NCBI GenBank assembly: GCA_905199225.1
Contig: CAJKFS010000033.1
Location: forward strand, 1 to 27,330
Length of the DNA stretch: 27,330 nucleotides
From: an uncultured Collinsella sp.
GTDB lineage: Bacteria > Actinomycetota > Coriobacteriia > Coriobacteriales > Coriobacteriaceae
Reading direction: 5' to 3'
The translations under genes and the position numbers were made by a program. How positions within the stretch are numbered: the first letter of the stretch is position 1; every line of letters starts with the position of its first letter. Shown here one piece after another: positions 8,482 through 15,681 of this stretch. Under the pieces are notes generated by a model. The model worked only from the letters and a program-made list of their open reading frames with translations, ran no database searches and had not been told where the DNA came from.

Positions 8482-9440
8482 GCAATGCCCGCTCGACGAA
8501 GGCCCATACGGATCAGGCTGTCACAGACCTGCGGGAACGTCATGTCGTCGGTGTGGCGGATCTCATCCGGATACAGCGACGTATCGGTCATGCCGGGAAT
8601 GGTATTGGTCTCGAGGATGACGGGGCCGTCCTCACTCACAATAAAGTCGCTGCGCGAGATACCCAGGCAACCGAGGGCCTTGTGAGCAGCGCAGGCAAGC
8701 TCCTGAGCGCGAGTGTAATTCTCGGGTGAAATCTGCGCCGGAATGCGATGGATGTCCGTAGGGTCGACATACTTCACGTCCAGATCGTAGAACTCGCAGT
8801 CCTTGGGCTTACGAATCTCGACAATCGGCAGAGCGCGCACGTCGTCCTCGCCGTACACGCCGACGGTGATCTCGGTACCCTCGATGCACTTCTCGACCAG
8901 CACTTTGTCGCCGTACTCAAACGCCTTGGCGATTGCCGCGGGCAGCTCGGAGGGCTCATGGACCAGGGAAATGCCATAGCTGGAACCGTTGACGGCCGGC
9001 TTCACAAAGCAGCGCTCGCCACAAACCTCGACGATATGATCGATATCGACTTCATCGCCCACCTCGAGCGCGAGGCCGGGGGCAATGGGGATGCCCGCCT
9101 TGGCGTACAAGAGCTTAGAGACCTCCTTGTCGGCACCGCAGGCGCTGGCAAGCACGCCCGAGGCCGTGTAGGGGATACCCAGGGTCTCCATGGCACCCTG
9201 CATGGCGCCATCCTCACCGCCGGCGCCGTGCATGGCGATAAATGCCACGTCAAAGCCGCCGGTCGCCATGGTTACCATAAAATCATCGGCAGCCGTGTCG
9301 AGCAGCTCCACCGAAGTGTAGCCGGCCTCCTTCAAGGCAACCACGACGTTCTTTCCCGAATTGAGCGAGATCTCGCGCTCAGCGGAATGACCGCCCGCCA
9401 AGACCGCTACGTGCATGTTCTCTAAGCTTTTACCCGGCAT
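8475..9440 (-). CDS. ddl: D-alanine--D-alanine ligase
   Basis: The 321-residue ATP-grasp enzyme joins two D-alanines for peptidoglycan precursors in the cytoplasm. Seen: VAVLAGGHSAEREIS near the N-terminus with the catalytic Glu21; MHGAGGEDGAMQG; the ATP-grasp segment CFVKPAVNGSSYGIS; LVEKCIEGTEITVGV; EFYDLDVKY, whose Tyr is the form expected for D-Ala rather than D-lactate as second substrate; and the C-terminal metal-binding ETNTIPGMT. Length is slightly longer than the usual 300-310. The ATG at 9440 has GAGGAGG nine bases upstream; a second ATG eight codons in is less well placed. dinG follows with overlapping ends. The gene reads away from rlmN across a divergent spacer. Confidence 0.96.
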   Translation of the reverse strand: MPGKSLENMHVAVLAGGHSAEREISLNSGKNVVVALKEAGYTSVELLDTAADDFMVTMATGGFDVAFIAMHGAGGEDGAMQGAMETLGIPYTASGVLASACGADKEVSKLLYAKAGIPIAPGLALEVGDEVDIDHIVEVCGERCFVKPAVNGSSYGISLVHEPSELPAAIAKAFEYGDKVLVEKCIEGTEITVGVYGEDDVRALPIVEIRKPKDCEFYDLDVKYVDPTDIHRIPAQISPENYTRAQELACAAHKALGCLGISRSDFIVSEDGPVILETNTIPGMTDTSLYPDEIRHTDDMTFPQVCDSLIRMGLRRAGIAC

Positions 9441-9525
9441 GGGCAGACTCCTCCTCTATAATTTCTGCAGCTGATACCATATTGTAGCGATACCCTCTAC
9501 GTTTCCCCAAAATCGAAAGGCTTCC
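9441..9525. promoter_or_regulatory. Divergent ddl / rlmN promoter region
   Basis: The 85-base spacer must serve both directions. On the minus strand, TTGGGG (complement of 9505-9510) and TACAAT (complement of 9481-9486) are 18 bases apart and could drive ddl. The plus strand contains TATAAT at 9457-9462 without a clear -35. The rlmN ribosome binding site GAAAGG lies just before its ATG. Confidence 0.35.
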
Positions 9526-10578
9526 ATGAATCCCAGGACTAAATCTCAGGACATTCGCGACTTGAGCCAAAACGATATTCGCGAGCTCGTGGCCGAACTT
9601 GGCCAGCCCGCCTTCCGCGCGAAGCAGCTCATCGAATGGGTCTTTGAGAAGAACGTTTGTTCGTTTGATGATATGACCAACCTTCCCAAGGCTTTCCGCC
9701 AGCAGCTTAAAGAGGCTTTTGCCTTTGACACGCCGACTGAACTCACCAAGCAGGTTTCCAAAGATGGCTCTCGCAAGTATCTGCTCGAGTACCACGACGG
9801 CATTTCCGTCGAGACTGTCGGTATGCCCCGTCGCAACAAGCTTTCCGTCTGCGTTTCCACCCAGGCAGGCTGTGGCATGGGCTGCGCCTTTTGCGCTACC
9901 GGCCTCAACGGCCTCAAGCGCTCTCTGACCGCTCAAGAGATCGTCGACCAGGTACTTCATGTATCCAACGACTTTGGCGAGCGTGCCACGAGCGTTGTCT
10001 TCATGGGCCAGGGCGAACCGTTTGCCAACTACGACGAGGTTCTCAAGGCGCTGCGCATCCTCAACGACCCCGAAGGCATCGGTATCGGCGCTCGTCACCT
10101 CACCGTCTCTACCAGCGGCGTTATTCCCGGTATTCGCAAATTTGCCGACATCCCCGAGCAGTTCACGCTTGCCGTTTCCCTGCATTCCGCCATCCAGTCG
10201 ACGCGCAATAAGCTTATGCCCGGTGTTAAGAAGTACACGCTACTTCGCCTTCACGAGGCACTTCAGCTCTACACCGAGAAGACTGGCCGCCGCCCGACCT
10301 ATGAGTATGCCATGATTGAAGGCGTCAACGATACGAATCCCGAGATGCAGGCGCTCTGCGACTTCTGCGAGGGAACGTTGTGCCACGTTAACCTGATTCA
10401 GCTTAACGACATCGAGGGCAGCCCGCTCAAGCCGTCGCCGATTCATAAGGTTGAGGATCTTCAGCGTCGCCTTGAGTCCCGTGGCATCGAGACAACGATT
10501 CGTAACTCCCGTGGTAACGATATTGACGCCGCTTGCGGACAGTTGAAGCAGCGCTTCAAAGTTCAGAAAAAAGCATAG
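9526..10578 (+). CDS. rlmN: 23S rRNA (adenine-C2) methyltransferase RlmN
   Basis: The 350-residue radical-SAM enzyme methylates A2503 of 23S rRNA, and in some bacteria A37 of tRNAs. The cluster motif is C116-GMG-C120-AF-C123. The two catalytic cysteines known from E. coli are present: Cys109 (SVCVSTQ) and Cys337 (DIDAACGQ). An RNA-binding N-terminal region is seen at about 1-90, with the typical F-R-A-K-Q and W-V-F residues, plus GMPRRN and VFMGQGEP blocks. Length is typical. The gene stands alone, reading toward the origin, with a strong hairpin terminator about 40 bases past its stop. It is read against the direction of most genes on this side of dnaA. Confidence 0.97.
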   Translation: MNPRTKSQDIRDLSQNDIRELVAELGQPAFRAKQLIEWVFEKNVCSFDDMTNLPKAFRQQLKEAFAFDTPTELTKQVSKDGSRKYLLEYHDGISVETVGMPRRNKLSVCVSTQAGCGMGCAFCATGLNGLKRSLTAQEIVDQVLHVSNDFGERATSVVFMGQGEPFANYDEVLKALRILNDPEGIGIGARHLTVSTSGVIPGIRKFADIPEQFTLAVSLHSAIQSTRNKLMPGVKKYTLLRLHEALQLYTEKTGRRPTYEYAMIEGVNDTNPEMQALCDFCEGTLCHVNLIQLNDIEGSPLKPSPIHKVEDLQRRLESRGIETTIRNSRGNDIDAACGQLKQRFKVQKKA

Positions 10579-10596
10579 GGGAGTCGCACCCTAAAA

Positions 10597-10612
10597 CGTT
10601 TCATGTGAAACA
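10597..10612. promoter_or_regulatory. Degenerate parS-like site after rlmN
   Basis: The 16 bases CGTTTCATGTGAAACA match the parS consensus TGTTTCACGTGAAACA at 14 of 16 positions; the mismatches are position 1 and central position 8. It lies between the rlmN stop and its terminator, about 2.1 kb from the three perfect sites. ParB binding would probably be weak; it may be a decayed or auxiliary site. Confidence 0.5.
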
Positions 10613-10615
10613 TCG

Positions 10616-10660
10616 AACGACCCCGGTTGCAGGATATGCAACCGGGGTCGTTTCATTTAT
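10616..10660 (+). terminator. Rho-independent terminator of rlmN
   Basis: A perfect 16-bp stem (10616-10631 with 10637-10652) encloses a 5-base loop and is followed by a T-rich stretch TTTCATTTAT. The position, about 40 bases past the rlmN stop, fits termination of that gene. Confidence 0.85.
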
Positions 10661-10714
10661 TGAACTTAATTTTGAATCAGCTGCTACTGGTCCCATTTTT
10701 ACGGCCATAATAAG

Positions 10715-10746
10715 GGGTCCTTGTCTCGTGAATCAGACAAGGACCC
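10715..10746 (-). terminator. Hairpin closing the rsmG-parAB unit
   Basis: A perfect 12-bp stem (10715-10726 with 10735-10746) surrounds an 8-base loop. It lies about 30 bases beyond the stop of the last leftward gene. The following bases in the minus direction are only moderately T-rich (CTTATTATGG), so it may terminate transcription or simply protect the 3' end. Confidence 0.55.
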
Positions 10747-10768
10747 ATCACAATATGCTAAGTAATTG

Positions 10769-10780
10769 TTAGGTACCTAA
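10769..10780. repeat. Palindrome TTAGGTACCTAA, left copy
   Basis: This perfect 12-base palindrome, within a 13-base direct match GTTAGGTACCTAA, recurs at 14273-14284. Here it overlaps the stop codon of the small membrane protein gene at 10777-11031. Function is unknown; it could be an operator or a scar. Confidence 0.6.
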
Positions 10781-11031
10781 TAGCCTACATTTTCCCATTG
10801 GTTGCTAACCCAACCTTGATTAATCTTTGGATTCTTTGTTACTTGAGCTGTACGCATGGCAACATCTTCTGTCATAACATCCATTTTCTTCTTGGATGTA
10901 TCGACAATATCTTGCGCACTACGAAGCAAACGACCTCGAAGTTCATCGTCTGTCGCGATCTTATAGCCAGCAAAGGCACCAGCCGCGACAGTCGTCGCCA
11001 ATGCAATCGCTGTTAAAATTCTATTCCTCAT
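10777..11031 (-). CDS. Small membrane-anchored protein encoded after parB
   Basis: The 84-residue product starts at the ATG at 11031, which has AAGGAGG five bases upstream, embedded in the end of parB; the two genes overlap by 11 bases. A TTG six codons earlier lacks such a site. The sequence starts MRNRILTAIALATTVAAGAF, one hydrophobic N-terminal helix (about 4-26). A charged amphipathic region follows (DDELRGRLLRSAQDIVDTS, then KKKMDVMTEDVA), and a polar C-terminus ending NQWENVGY. This outline resembles YtxH-like small membrane proteins, but I cannot assign it. Coupling to parAB suggests a role at the membrane related to chromosome segregation, which is inference only. Confidence 0.75.
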   Translation of the reverse strand: MRNRILTAIALATTVAAGAFAGYKIATDDELRGRLLRSAQDIVDTSKKKMDVMTEDVAMRTAQVTKNPKINQGWVSNQWENVGY

Positions 11032-11926
11032 CTTGGCCTCCTTGATCAAACTGAATCATTTCGCCAAGAATACGAGAGAGCTCTTCCTCGTCTTTAAATT
11101 CAATCTCAATCTTATTCTTTCCACGCGAGCTCTTCACACGCACGTTGGTATTAAATACCTGACGAAGCACGCGGGCAGCCTTTTTAAAAGACTGAGGCGT
11201 TGCAGGCCTCGGAGTCTTAGGTGTCTCTCCGGCAGAAAACAACGGAGCAAGATTTTCTGTCGCTCTTACGGAAAGGCCCTCTGCAACAACCTTCTCAGCA
11301 AGTCGAATTCGTGCATCCTCATAGGGAACTGCAAGAATCGCACGTGCATGACCAGCAGTAAGTTTGCCCTCAAAAATCATCTGCTGAACAACTTCAGGAA
11401 GATCGAGAAGGCGCAGCGAGTTTGTAATTGCAGAGCGTGACTTGCTGACTGCCTTCGACAATGCCTCTTGGGTCATACCGCTGGCATCGATAAGCTGGCG
11501 ATAGCCCTTAGCCTCTTCGACAGGATTCAGATCAGAACGCTGAAGGTTTTCGATAAGAGCAAGAGCCAGCATCTCTTCATCATTTACCTCTTTAATGATG
11601 ACTGGCAATTCTTCAAGGCCAGCAAGCTTCGACGCCTGGTAACGACGCTCACCAGCGATGATCTCATAGCCGTTTCCATGCTTGCGAACCAAAAGCGGCT
11701 GCAAAACGCCATGTTCTTGGATTGACTCGCTCAACTCGCGAAGTTCAGTTTCGTTAAAGTGAATTCGCGGCTGATTAGGGTTGGGAACGATATCCTCAAT
11801 AGGTAGTTTTGTTTCAGATGCGGCATTTGAAGCCAATGCAGCCGAACCGCCGGTCTCATACTCGGCCTCTGAGACCAAAGCATTGAGTCCACGTCCCAAT
11901 CCGCCACGTTTCTTTACACTAGGCAC
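11021..11926 (-). CDS. parB: Chromosome-partitioning protein ParB (Spo0J)
   Basis: The 301-residue CTP-dependent DNA clamp loads at parS and spreads to recruit SMC and ParA. Seen: the N-terminal ParA-interacting stretch KKRGGLGRGLNALVSE; GERRYQA at 92-98; the CTP-binding/hydrolysis motif ENLQRSDLNPVEEA at 126-139; a helix-turn-helix at about 150-172 that reads parS; and a C-terminal dimer domain at about 245-295. The start is a GTG with GAGGTGA six bases upstream; it overlaps the end of parA by 8 bases, so the two are coupled. The perfect parS sites lie upstream of parA in the same locus. Base composition is AT-richer than for the origin-right genes. Confidence 0.97.
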   Translation of the reverse strand: MPSVKKRGGLGRGLNALVSEAEYETGGSAALASNAASETKLPIEDIVPNPNQPRIHFNETELRELSESIQEHGVLQPLLVRKHGNGYEIIAGERRYQASKLAGLEELPVIIKEVNDEEMLALALIENLQRSDLNPVEEAKGYRQLIDASGMTQEALSKAVSKSRSAITNSLRLLDLPEVVQQMIFEGKLTAGHARAILAVPYEDARIRLAEKVVAEGLSVRATENLAPLFSAGETPKTPRPATPQSFKKAARVLRQVFNTNVRVKSSRGKNKIEIEFKDEEELSRILGEMIQFDQGGQDEE

Positions 11927-12719
11927 GCTTGATCACCTCTTTTGCAAGGTTCATATAAGCTTTTGCACCTTTATTTTGAGGTGCATAGGTAATTACCGGT
12001 TCTCCAAAAGACGGAGCTTCTGAGATTTTAACCGTACGGGGAATCAGCGTCTTAAACGCCTTATCACCAAAGTACGATTGAACCTCCTCAACAACCTGAT
12101 TCGATAGAGAAGTACGCGAGTCATACATGGTCATAAGCACACCGTAGGTGTCTAAGCCCTTGTTCAGACGTGATTTGACCATCTTCATTGACTCAAGCAG
12201 CTTCGTAACGCCCTCGAGTGCGTAATACTCGCACTGGATCGGAATCAAAACGCTATCTGCTGCAGTCAAGGCATTGATAGTTAGCAGGCCGAGCGAAGGA
12301 GGACAGTCAATGAAAATGAAATCGAACTCGTCCTGAATCGGCTCAAGCAAATCTTTAAGGCGGGTTTCACGAGCGATTGCGCTTACGAGCTCAATTTCCG
12401 CGCCTGCAAGCTGAATTGTAGCCGGAATTACGAATACCTTTTTGCAATTTGTATCAAGAACAAGCGATTCTGCTGGCACATCATTCAACAATGCATCATA
12501 GATGCAGTGATCAAGGTCTTCTTTTTCAATTCCGAATCCACTGGTGCTGTTTCCCTGCGGATCAAAATCGACAATCAGTGTCTTACGACCCTGCTCACCC
12601 AGTGCTGCTGCAAGGTTTACAGCCGTCGTTGACTTACCGACGCCGCCTTTTTGATTGATGATTGCAATGATACGCGTGTCTTTTGCGCTCTTAGAACACT
12701 TAACGTCGCGAAATCCCAC
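11919..12719 (-). CDS. parA: Chromosome-partitioning ATPase ParA (Soj)
   Basis: The 266-residue Walker-type ATPase acts with ParB in origin segregation and, in B. subtilis, also regulates DnaA. The deviant Walker A KGGVGKST lies at 24-31, with VDFDPQGN and FIFIDCPPSLG as the A' and B motifs. ISEAPSFGEPV near the C-terminus is typical of chromosomal Soj rather than plasmid ParA. The GTG at 12719 follows AGGAGG with a short spacer. The sequence upstream holds three parS sites, so ParB could influence parAB expression. The gene is followed by parB with overlapping ends. Confidence 0.97.
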   Translation of the reverse strand: MGFRDVKCSKSAKDTRIIAIINQKGGVGKSTTAVNLAAALGEQGRKTLIVDFDPQGNSTSGFGIEKEDLDHCIYDALLNDVPAESLVLDTNCKKVFVIPATIQLAGAEIELVSAIARETRLKDLLEPIQDEFDFIFIDCPPSLGLLTINALTAADSVLIPIQCEYYALEGVTKLLESMKMVKSRLNKGLDTYGVLMTMYDSRTSLSNQVVEEVQSYFGDKAFKTLIPRTVKISEAPSFGEPVITYAPQNKGAKAYMNLAKEVIKRA

Positions 12720-12758
12720 GGTCCCTCCTGGTGTGTATTAAAGCTGTCAAACGGAGGA

Positions 12759-12774
12759 TGTTTCACGTGAAACA
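12759..12774. promoter_or_regulatory. parS site 1
   Basis: A perfect match to the 16-base palindromic ParB-binding consensus TGTTTCACGTGAAACA. It is 39 bases upstream-to-upstream from the next copy and about 40 bases from the parA start codon. Confidence 0.96.
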
Positions 12775-12797
12775 TTCCGAATCGATATCAACCGCCA

Positions 12798-12813
12798 TGT
12801 TTCACGTGAAACA
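12798..12813. promoter_or_regulatory. parS site 2
   Basis: A second perfect copy of the 16-base parS palindrome, placed exactly 39 bases from both its neighbours between the parA start and the rsmG stop. Confidence 0.96.
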
Positions 12814-12836
12814 CTGCAAGTTGTTGGTATCCATTA

Positions 12837-12852
12837 TGTTTCACGTGAAACA
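12837..12852. promoter_or_regulatory. parS site 3
   Basis: A third perfect parS copy, ending one base before the last base of the rsmG stop codon region at 12854. In the leftward direction it is the first sequence after rsmG. Confidence 0.96.
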
Positions 12853-12853
12853 T

Positions 12854-13591
12854 CTAGGCAAGCGGATTCTTCTTTGCCACGCCATTTGCACGAGGCAATG
12901 AGACGGATGCTGGATGACTCTTCTTAAGAACAATGAACTCCCTGTGACCCAAGCCTTCAGGCAAATCAATTGCGTCATTCAGAAGCAAAGTGAAGCCGCA
13001 AATCTTAGCTGCTGACATGCCGGAAGCAAGCTCCTCATCCGAAGGATTGCCCTTGGTTATAACAAATAGCCCTCCATCCTTCAGATACGGAGCCGCATAC
13101 TCAACAAGAATCGGTAGAGGGGCCAGTGCGCGAGCGGTTACAACGGAGAACTGCTTCTTATGGCTTCGAGCATATTCTTCAAGACGATCATGAACCGCAT
13201 GAGCATGTTTCAATCCAAGAGCATGGACAAAGGAATTAACCGCATCAACCTTCTTGCCAACAGAGTCAATATAAGTAGCTTTACGATGCGTGGTTATGGT
13301 TAATGGAATACCAGGGAAGCCCGCACCTGTTCCCATATCGAGCAAAGCTCCCTCAGGAGCCTTGTTGATATAGGGGAGCAAAACAAGTGAGTCGAGGATA
13401 TGAAGTACTGCAGCATCTTCTACGTTAAGAATACGGGTGAGATTGGTTGTCTTATTTGTTTCTAGAACCAAATCCAAATGCTGAATACATTTCCTCAGCT
13501 CAACATCAGTTACGCTCAAGGAATACTCTTTGCAATAGAAAGCTAGACGACTCAACATCTCGTCAGTTTGCTGATCAGTAAGTACTAACAA
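12854..13591 (-). CDS. rsmG: 16S rRNA m7G527 methyltransferase RsmG (GidB)
   Basis: The 245-residue SAM-dependent enzyme makes m7G527 in 16S rRNA. The SAM-binding block LLDMGTGAGFPGIPL lies at about 83-97, with TTNLTRI before it and TARALAPLPILVEY after it, as in the family. I take the TTG at 13591 as the start because AAGGAG lies six bases upstream. A frame-open TTG at 13639 sits in the T-tract of the jag terminator and has no binding site. The gene is the first of the rsmG-parA-parB unit, and the three parS sites separate it from parA. A MarR-like or other operator is not visible. Confidence 0.95.
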   Translation of the reverse strand: MLVLTDQQTDEMLSRLAFYCKEYSLSVTDVELRKCIQHLDLVLETNKTTNLTRILNVEDAAVLHILDSLVLLPYINKAPEGALLDMGTGAGFPGIPLTITTHRKATYIDSVGKKVDAVNSFVHALGLKHAHAVHDRLEEYARSHKKQFSVVTARALAPLPILVEYAAPYLKDGGLFVITKGNPSDEELASGMSAAKICGFTLLLNDAIDLPEGLGHREFIVLKKSHPASVSLPRANGVAKKNPLA

Positions 13592-13637
13592 CGAAAGCTC
13601 CTTTCTGACAAAAATCAGTGTATCGAGAACTTTTGAC

Positions 13638-13669
13638 AAAAAAAGGGGACGTGGAAACCACGTCCCCTT
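13638..13669 (-). terminator. Strong terminator after jag
   Basis: On the minus strand a perfect 12-bp stem (13658-13669 with 13643-13654) has a 3-base loop. It runs into seven uninterrupted T residues (complement of 13638-13644). It ends the rpmH-rnpA-yidD-yidC-jag operon 18 bases after the jag stop and separates it from rsmG. Confidence 0.95.
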
Positions 13670-13687
13670 AGCATAAGCTCGAGTAGA

Positions 13688-14257
13688 TTATCGAGCAACA
13701 ATCACCACATGGCGATCAGGGTCAGAACCCTCAGAATGAGTATCGACTGCATCGTTGCCACGAAGTGCAATGTGAACCAGTCGGCGCTCGTAGGCATTCA
13801 TGGGCGGAAGCGAAACACTCTTATGAGTGCGGATGGCACGCTCGGCAGCAGACTGAGCCATGGAGGCGACCTTATCCTGACGGCGACTCTTGTATCCCTC
13901 GACGTCCACTACAACCGGATACCTAAAGCCAAGCTTGCGGCTCACCAGCAAAGAGAACATAACCTGAAGAGCATCAAGAGTGCGACCATGACGGCCAATG
14001 AGAACAGCAAGGTCGGGAGCCGTTACATCCAAAATCAGCTCACCCTCGTCGCCCTCATACTCATCGATAGGAGAGTTGGCGGCATCGAAGTGCGAAAGGA
14101 TGGAACGCAGGATGGAAATCGCAACATCGGCAATGGTGTCGAGCTCCTCATCGGTCAGCTCTTCACCAGCCTTGTAGCGCTGTGCAATCTCGGGATAATC
14201 GCCCGCGACCTGCGGGGCAACCTCCTCAAGCATATCCTCGATGATCTCTTCAGACAT
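13688..14257 (-). CDS. jag: RNA-binding protein Jag/KhpB (KH and R3H domains)
   Basis: The 189-residue protein starts at the ATG at 14257, with GGAG six bases upstream; a TTG four codons earlier is less likely. A KH domain at about 75-140 has the loop LIGRHGRTLDALQ. The R3H domain at about 140-189 shows ERRLVHIALRG and THSEGSDPDRHVVI. The N-terminal half is acidic and lacks the Jag-N domain found in Firmicutes homologues, so the protein is shorter. KhpB-type proteins bind RNA and affect cell division and elongation, usually with KhpA. It follows yidC at the end of the operon, just before a strong terminator. Confidence 0.93.
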   Translation of the reverse strand: MSEEIIEDMLEEVAPQVAGDYPEIAQRYKAGEELTDEELDTIADVAISILRSILSHFDAANSPIDEYEGDEGELILDVTAPDLAVLIGRHGRTLDALQVMFSLLVSRKLGFRYPVVVDVEGYKSRRQDKVASMAQSAAERAIRTHKSVSLPPMNAYERRLVHIALRGNDAVDTHSEGSDPDRHVVIVAR

Positions 14258-14272
14258 AACGTACTCCAAAAG

Positions 14273-14284
14273 TTAGGTACCTAA
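14273..14284. repeat. Palindrome TTAGGTACCTAA, right copy
   Basis: Identical to the copy at 10769-10780 and in the same direct orientation of the extended 13 bases. It sits in the yidC-jag spacer, 16 bases before the jag start codon and next to its ribosome binding site. Confidence 0.6.
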
Positions 14285-14301
14285 ATAAGATTGATATCCC
14301 A

Positions 14302-15072
14302 CTACTTCTTCTTGTGCGGGCGCGGCTTCTTCTCGCGACGAGTGACCTCAACCTGCAGCGGAGCGTTCTTAAGACGCTCCTCCTCATCGGCCTTCGCCTT
14401 GTCGATGACCTTCTGCGTCACAAAAATCTGCTGGATAACCTGCCAAGCAGACGAGACGTCGTAGTACAGCAGAACACCAACGGGAAGGCTCCAGCCCATC
14501 CAAAGCATCATGACCGTCATGACAACGGCCATCATACGCATGCTCTGAGCCTGCTGGCCGGTCTGGTTGCGCGACATATAGAGCTGCGGAATCAGGGTCA
14601 GGACGGCAAACAGGATCAGGCAAACCAGCGCAGGCAGTGCAACCATAAAGCCATCGGCAAAGGAAGCGCTCGGCGTGGTGGTCAGGTCGGGCAGGATGTT
14701 GAAGAACGAGAACGTGCCGTCGTTAAAGTACTGCGGCAGGTTGCGCAGCAATGTAAACAGGGCGAACAGGATGGGCATCTGAATCAGCAGCGGCAGACAG
14801 CCAGCCATGGGGTTGAACTTGTTCTCGCTGTAGAACTTCTGCATCTCCTCGGCCTGACGCTGGGGATCGTCGGCATAGCGCTCCTGGATCTCGAGCATCT
14901 TGGGCTGCAGCACCTGCATGCGAGCCGTCGACTTGGTCGACTTGAGCATAAGCGGCGTCAGCAGCAGACGGATGATGACCACCAGAATGATGATGGACAG
15001 GCCCCAGTCGACCGCAAAGGTCTGGATGAGCTTGAGCAGCTCGAAAAGGATGTTAACGATCCAATCCCACAT
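14302..15072 (-). CDS. yidC: Membrane protein insertase YidC/OxaA
   Basis: The 256-residue polytopic protein inserts membrane proteins alone or with SecYEG. The first core segment is SIIILVVIIRLLLTPLMLKS, carrying the conserved groove arginine (about residue 35). A charged cytoplasmic hairpin follows (QPKMLEIQERYADDPQR, then EMQKFYSENKFNPMAGCLP). Further segments lie at about 98-113, 145-165 and 183-205, and the tail is Lys/Arg-rich (ending KKPRPHKKK), which can touch ribosomes. There is no lipobox or large periplasmic domain, as in Gram-positive types. The ATG follows GGAGG. yidD lies upstream and jag downstream, the usual order. Confidence 0.96.
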   Translation of the reverse strand: MWDWIVNILFELLKLIQTFAVDWGLSIIILVVIIRLLLTPLMLKSTKSTARMQVLQPKMLEIQERYADDPQRQAEEMQKFYSENKFNPMAGCLPLLIQMPILFALFTLLRNLPQYFNDGTFSFFNILPDLTTTPSASFADGFMVALPALVCLILFAVLTLIPQLYMSRNQTGQQAQSMRMMAVVMTVMMLWMGWSLPVGVLLYYDVSSAWQVIQQIFVTQKVIDKAKADEEERLKNAPLQVEVTRREKKPRPHKKK

Positions 15073-15101
15073 GTAAGTTTTCCTCCGATAGCGAGTGCCC
15101 G

Positions 15102-15326
15102 CTAGGGCACAGGGTCATAACCGCCGACGTGCAGGGGATTGCAGCGAGCGATGCGCCTCACGGCAAGCCAGCAGCCTCTCAAAACACCGTGCTTCTCAAT
15201 CGCCTGGATGGCGTATTGCGAGCACGTTGGGTAATAAATGCAGGCGTCAGGCAATAAGGGCGAAATAACCTGTTGATATATGCGAATAGGAGCGATGGCA
15301 ACACGTCGCAAAACGTGATTGCTCAT
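15102..15326 (-). CDS. yidD: Membrane protein insertion efficiency factor YidD
   Basis: The 74-residue protein shows the complete family signature: YQQVISPLLPDACIYYPTCS, then YAIQAIEKHGVLRG and RIARCNPLHVGGYDPVP. The three cysteines and the GGxDPVP ending are conserved. YidD is thought to sit at the inner face of the membrane near YidC. The ATG overlaps the rnpA stop codon by four bases (ATGA type), and a GGAGG site lies in the rnpA end, so translation is coupled. yidC follows after a 29-base spacer. Confidence 0.97.
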   Translation of the reverse strand: MSNHVLRRVAIAPIRIYQQVISPLLPDACIYYPTCSQYAIQAIEKHGVLRGCWLAVRRIARCNPLHVGGYDPVP

Positions 15327-15661
15327 CGCTCCTCCCCGGCAACGCCGGCGCGCTTCATAAGCGAACGCAACGCCTTGTCCATCTCCTGCGGCGAGGAAAC
15401 CCTAGTCTTGGGAGTTGCAAACAAGATGATGTCATAACCCGCAACGGGAAATCCGCAGCTGCGGGCGGCCTCGCGCATCACACGCTTAGAACGGTTGCGC
15501 ACGACAGCACAACCGAGCCGTTTAGCACCAACGAAGGCGACCCTTCCGGAGTCGCCTTCGCCAACCGATTCACATATGGTCATTCGAATCAGAGGGTGAT
15601 TGAAACGACGCCCCTGACTGAACACATGCTCGAAATCTTGCCGAGACTTAATAGTCTTCAT
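15323..15661 (-). CDS. rnpA: Ribonuclease P protein component
   Basis: The 112-residue basic protein is the protein cofactor of RNase P for tRNA 5' maturation. The hallmark RNR helix is present as VVRNRSKRVMREA, after the N-terminal IKSRQDFEHVFSQGRRF. Length is normal. The gene follows rpmH by 20 bases with only a weak binding site visible before its ATG, suggesting coupled translation from rpmH. The yidD start overlaps its stop. Confidence 0.96.
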   Translation of the reverse strand: MKTIKSRQDFEHVFSQGRRFNHPLIRMTICESVGEGDSGRVAFVGAKRLGCAVVRNRSKRVMREAARSCGFPVAGYDIILFATPKTRVSSPQEMDKALRSLMKRAGVAGEER

Positions 15662-15681
15662 GCGAGATGTGTGTATCGCTG

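Noticed and set aside
10533..10772. Short open frame running from the end of rlmN through the spacer
   Set aside because: It crosses the rlmN terminator stem and a second hairpin and has no binding site or recognisable product.
12745..12750. TTGACA on the minus strand upstream of parA as a -35
   Set aside because: The position 17 bases downstream reads GAGGGA, inside the ribosome binding site, so no matching -10 is present and the parA promoter is left unassigned.
13592..13639. Upstream TTG start for rsmG
   Set aside because: It falls inside the T-tract of the jag terminator and has no binding site, whereas TTG at 13591 has AAGGAG at good spacing.
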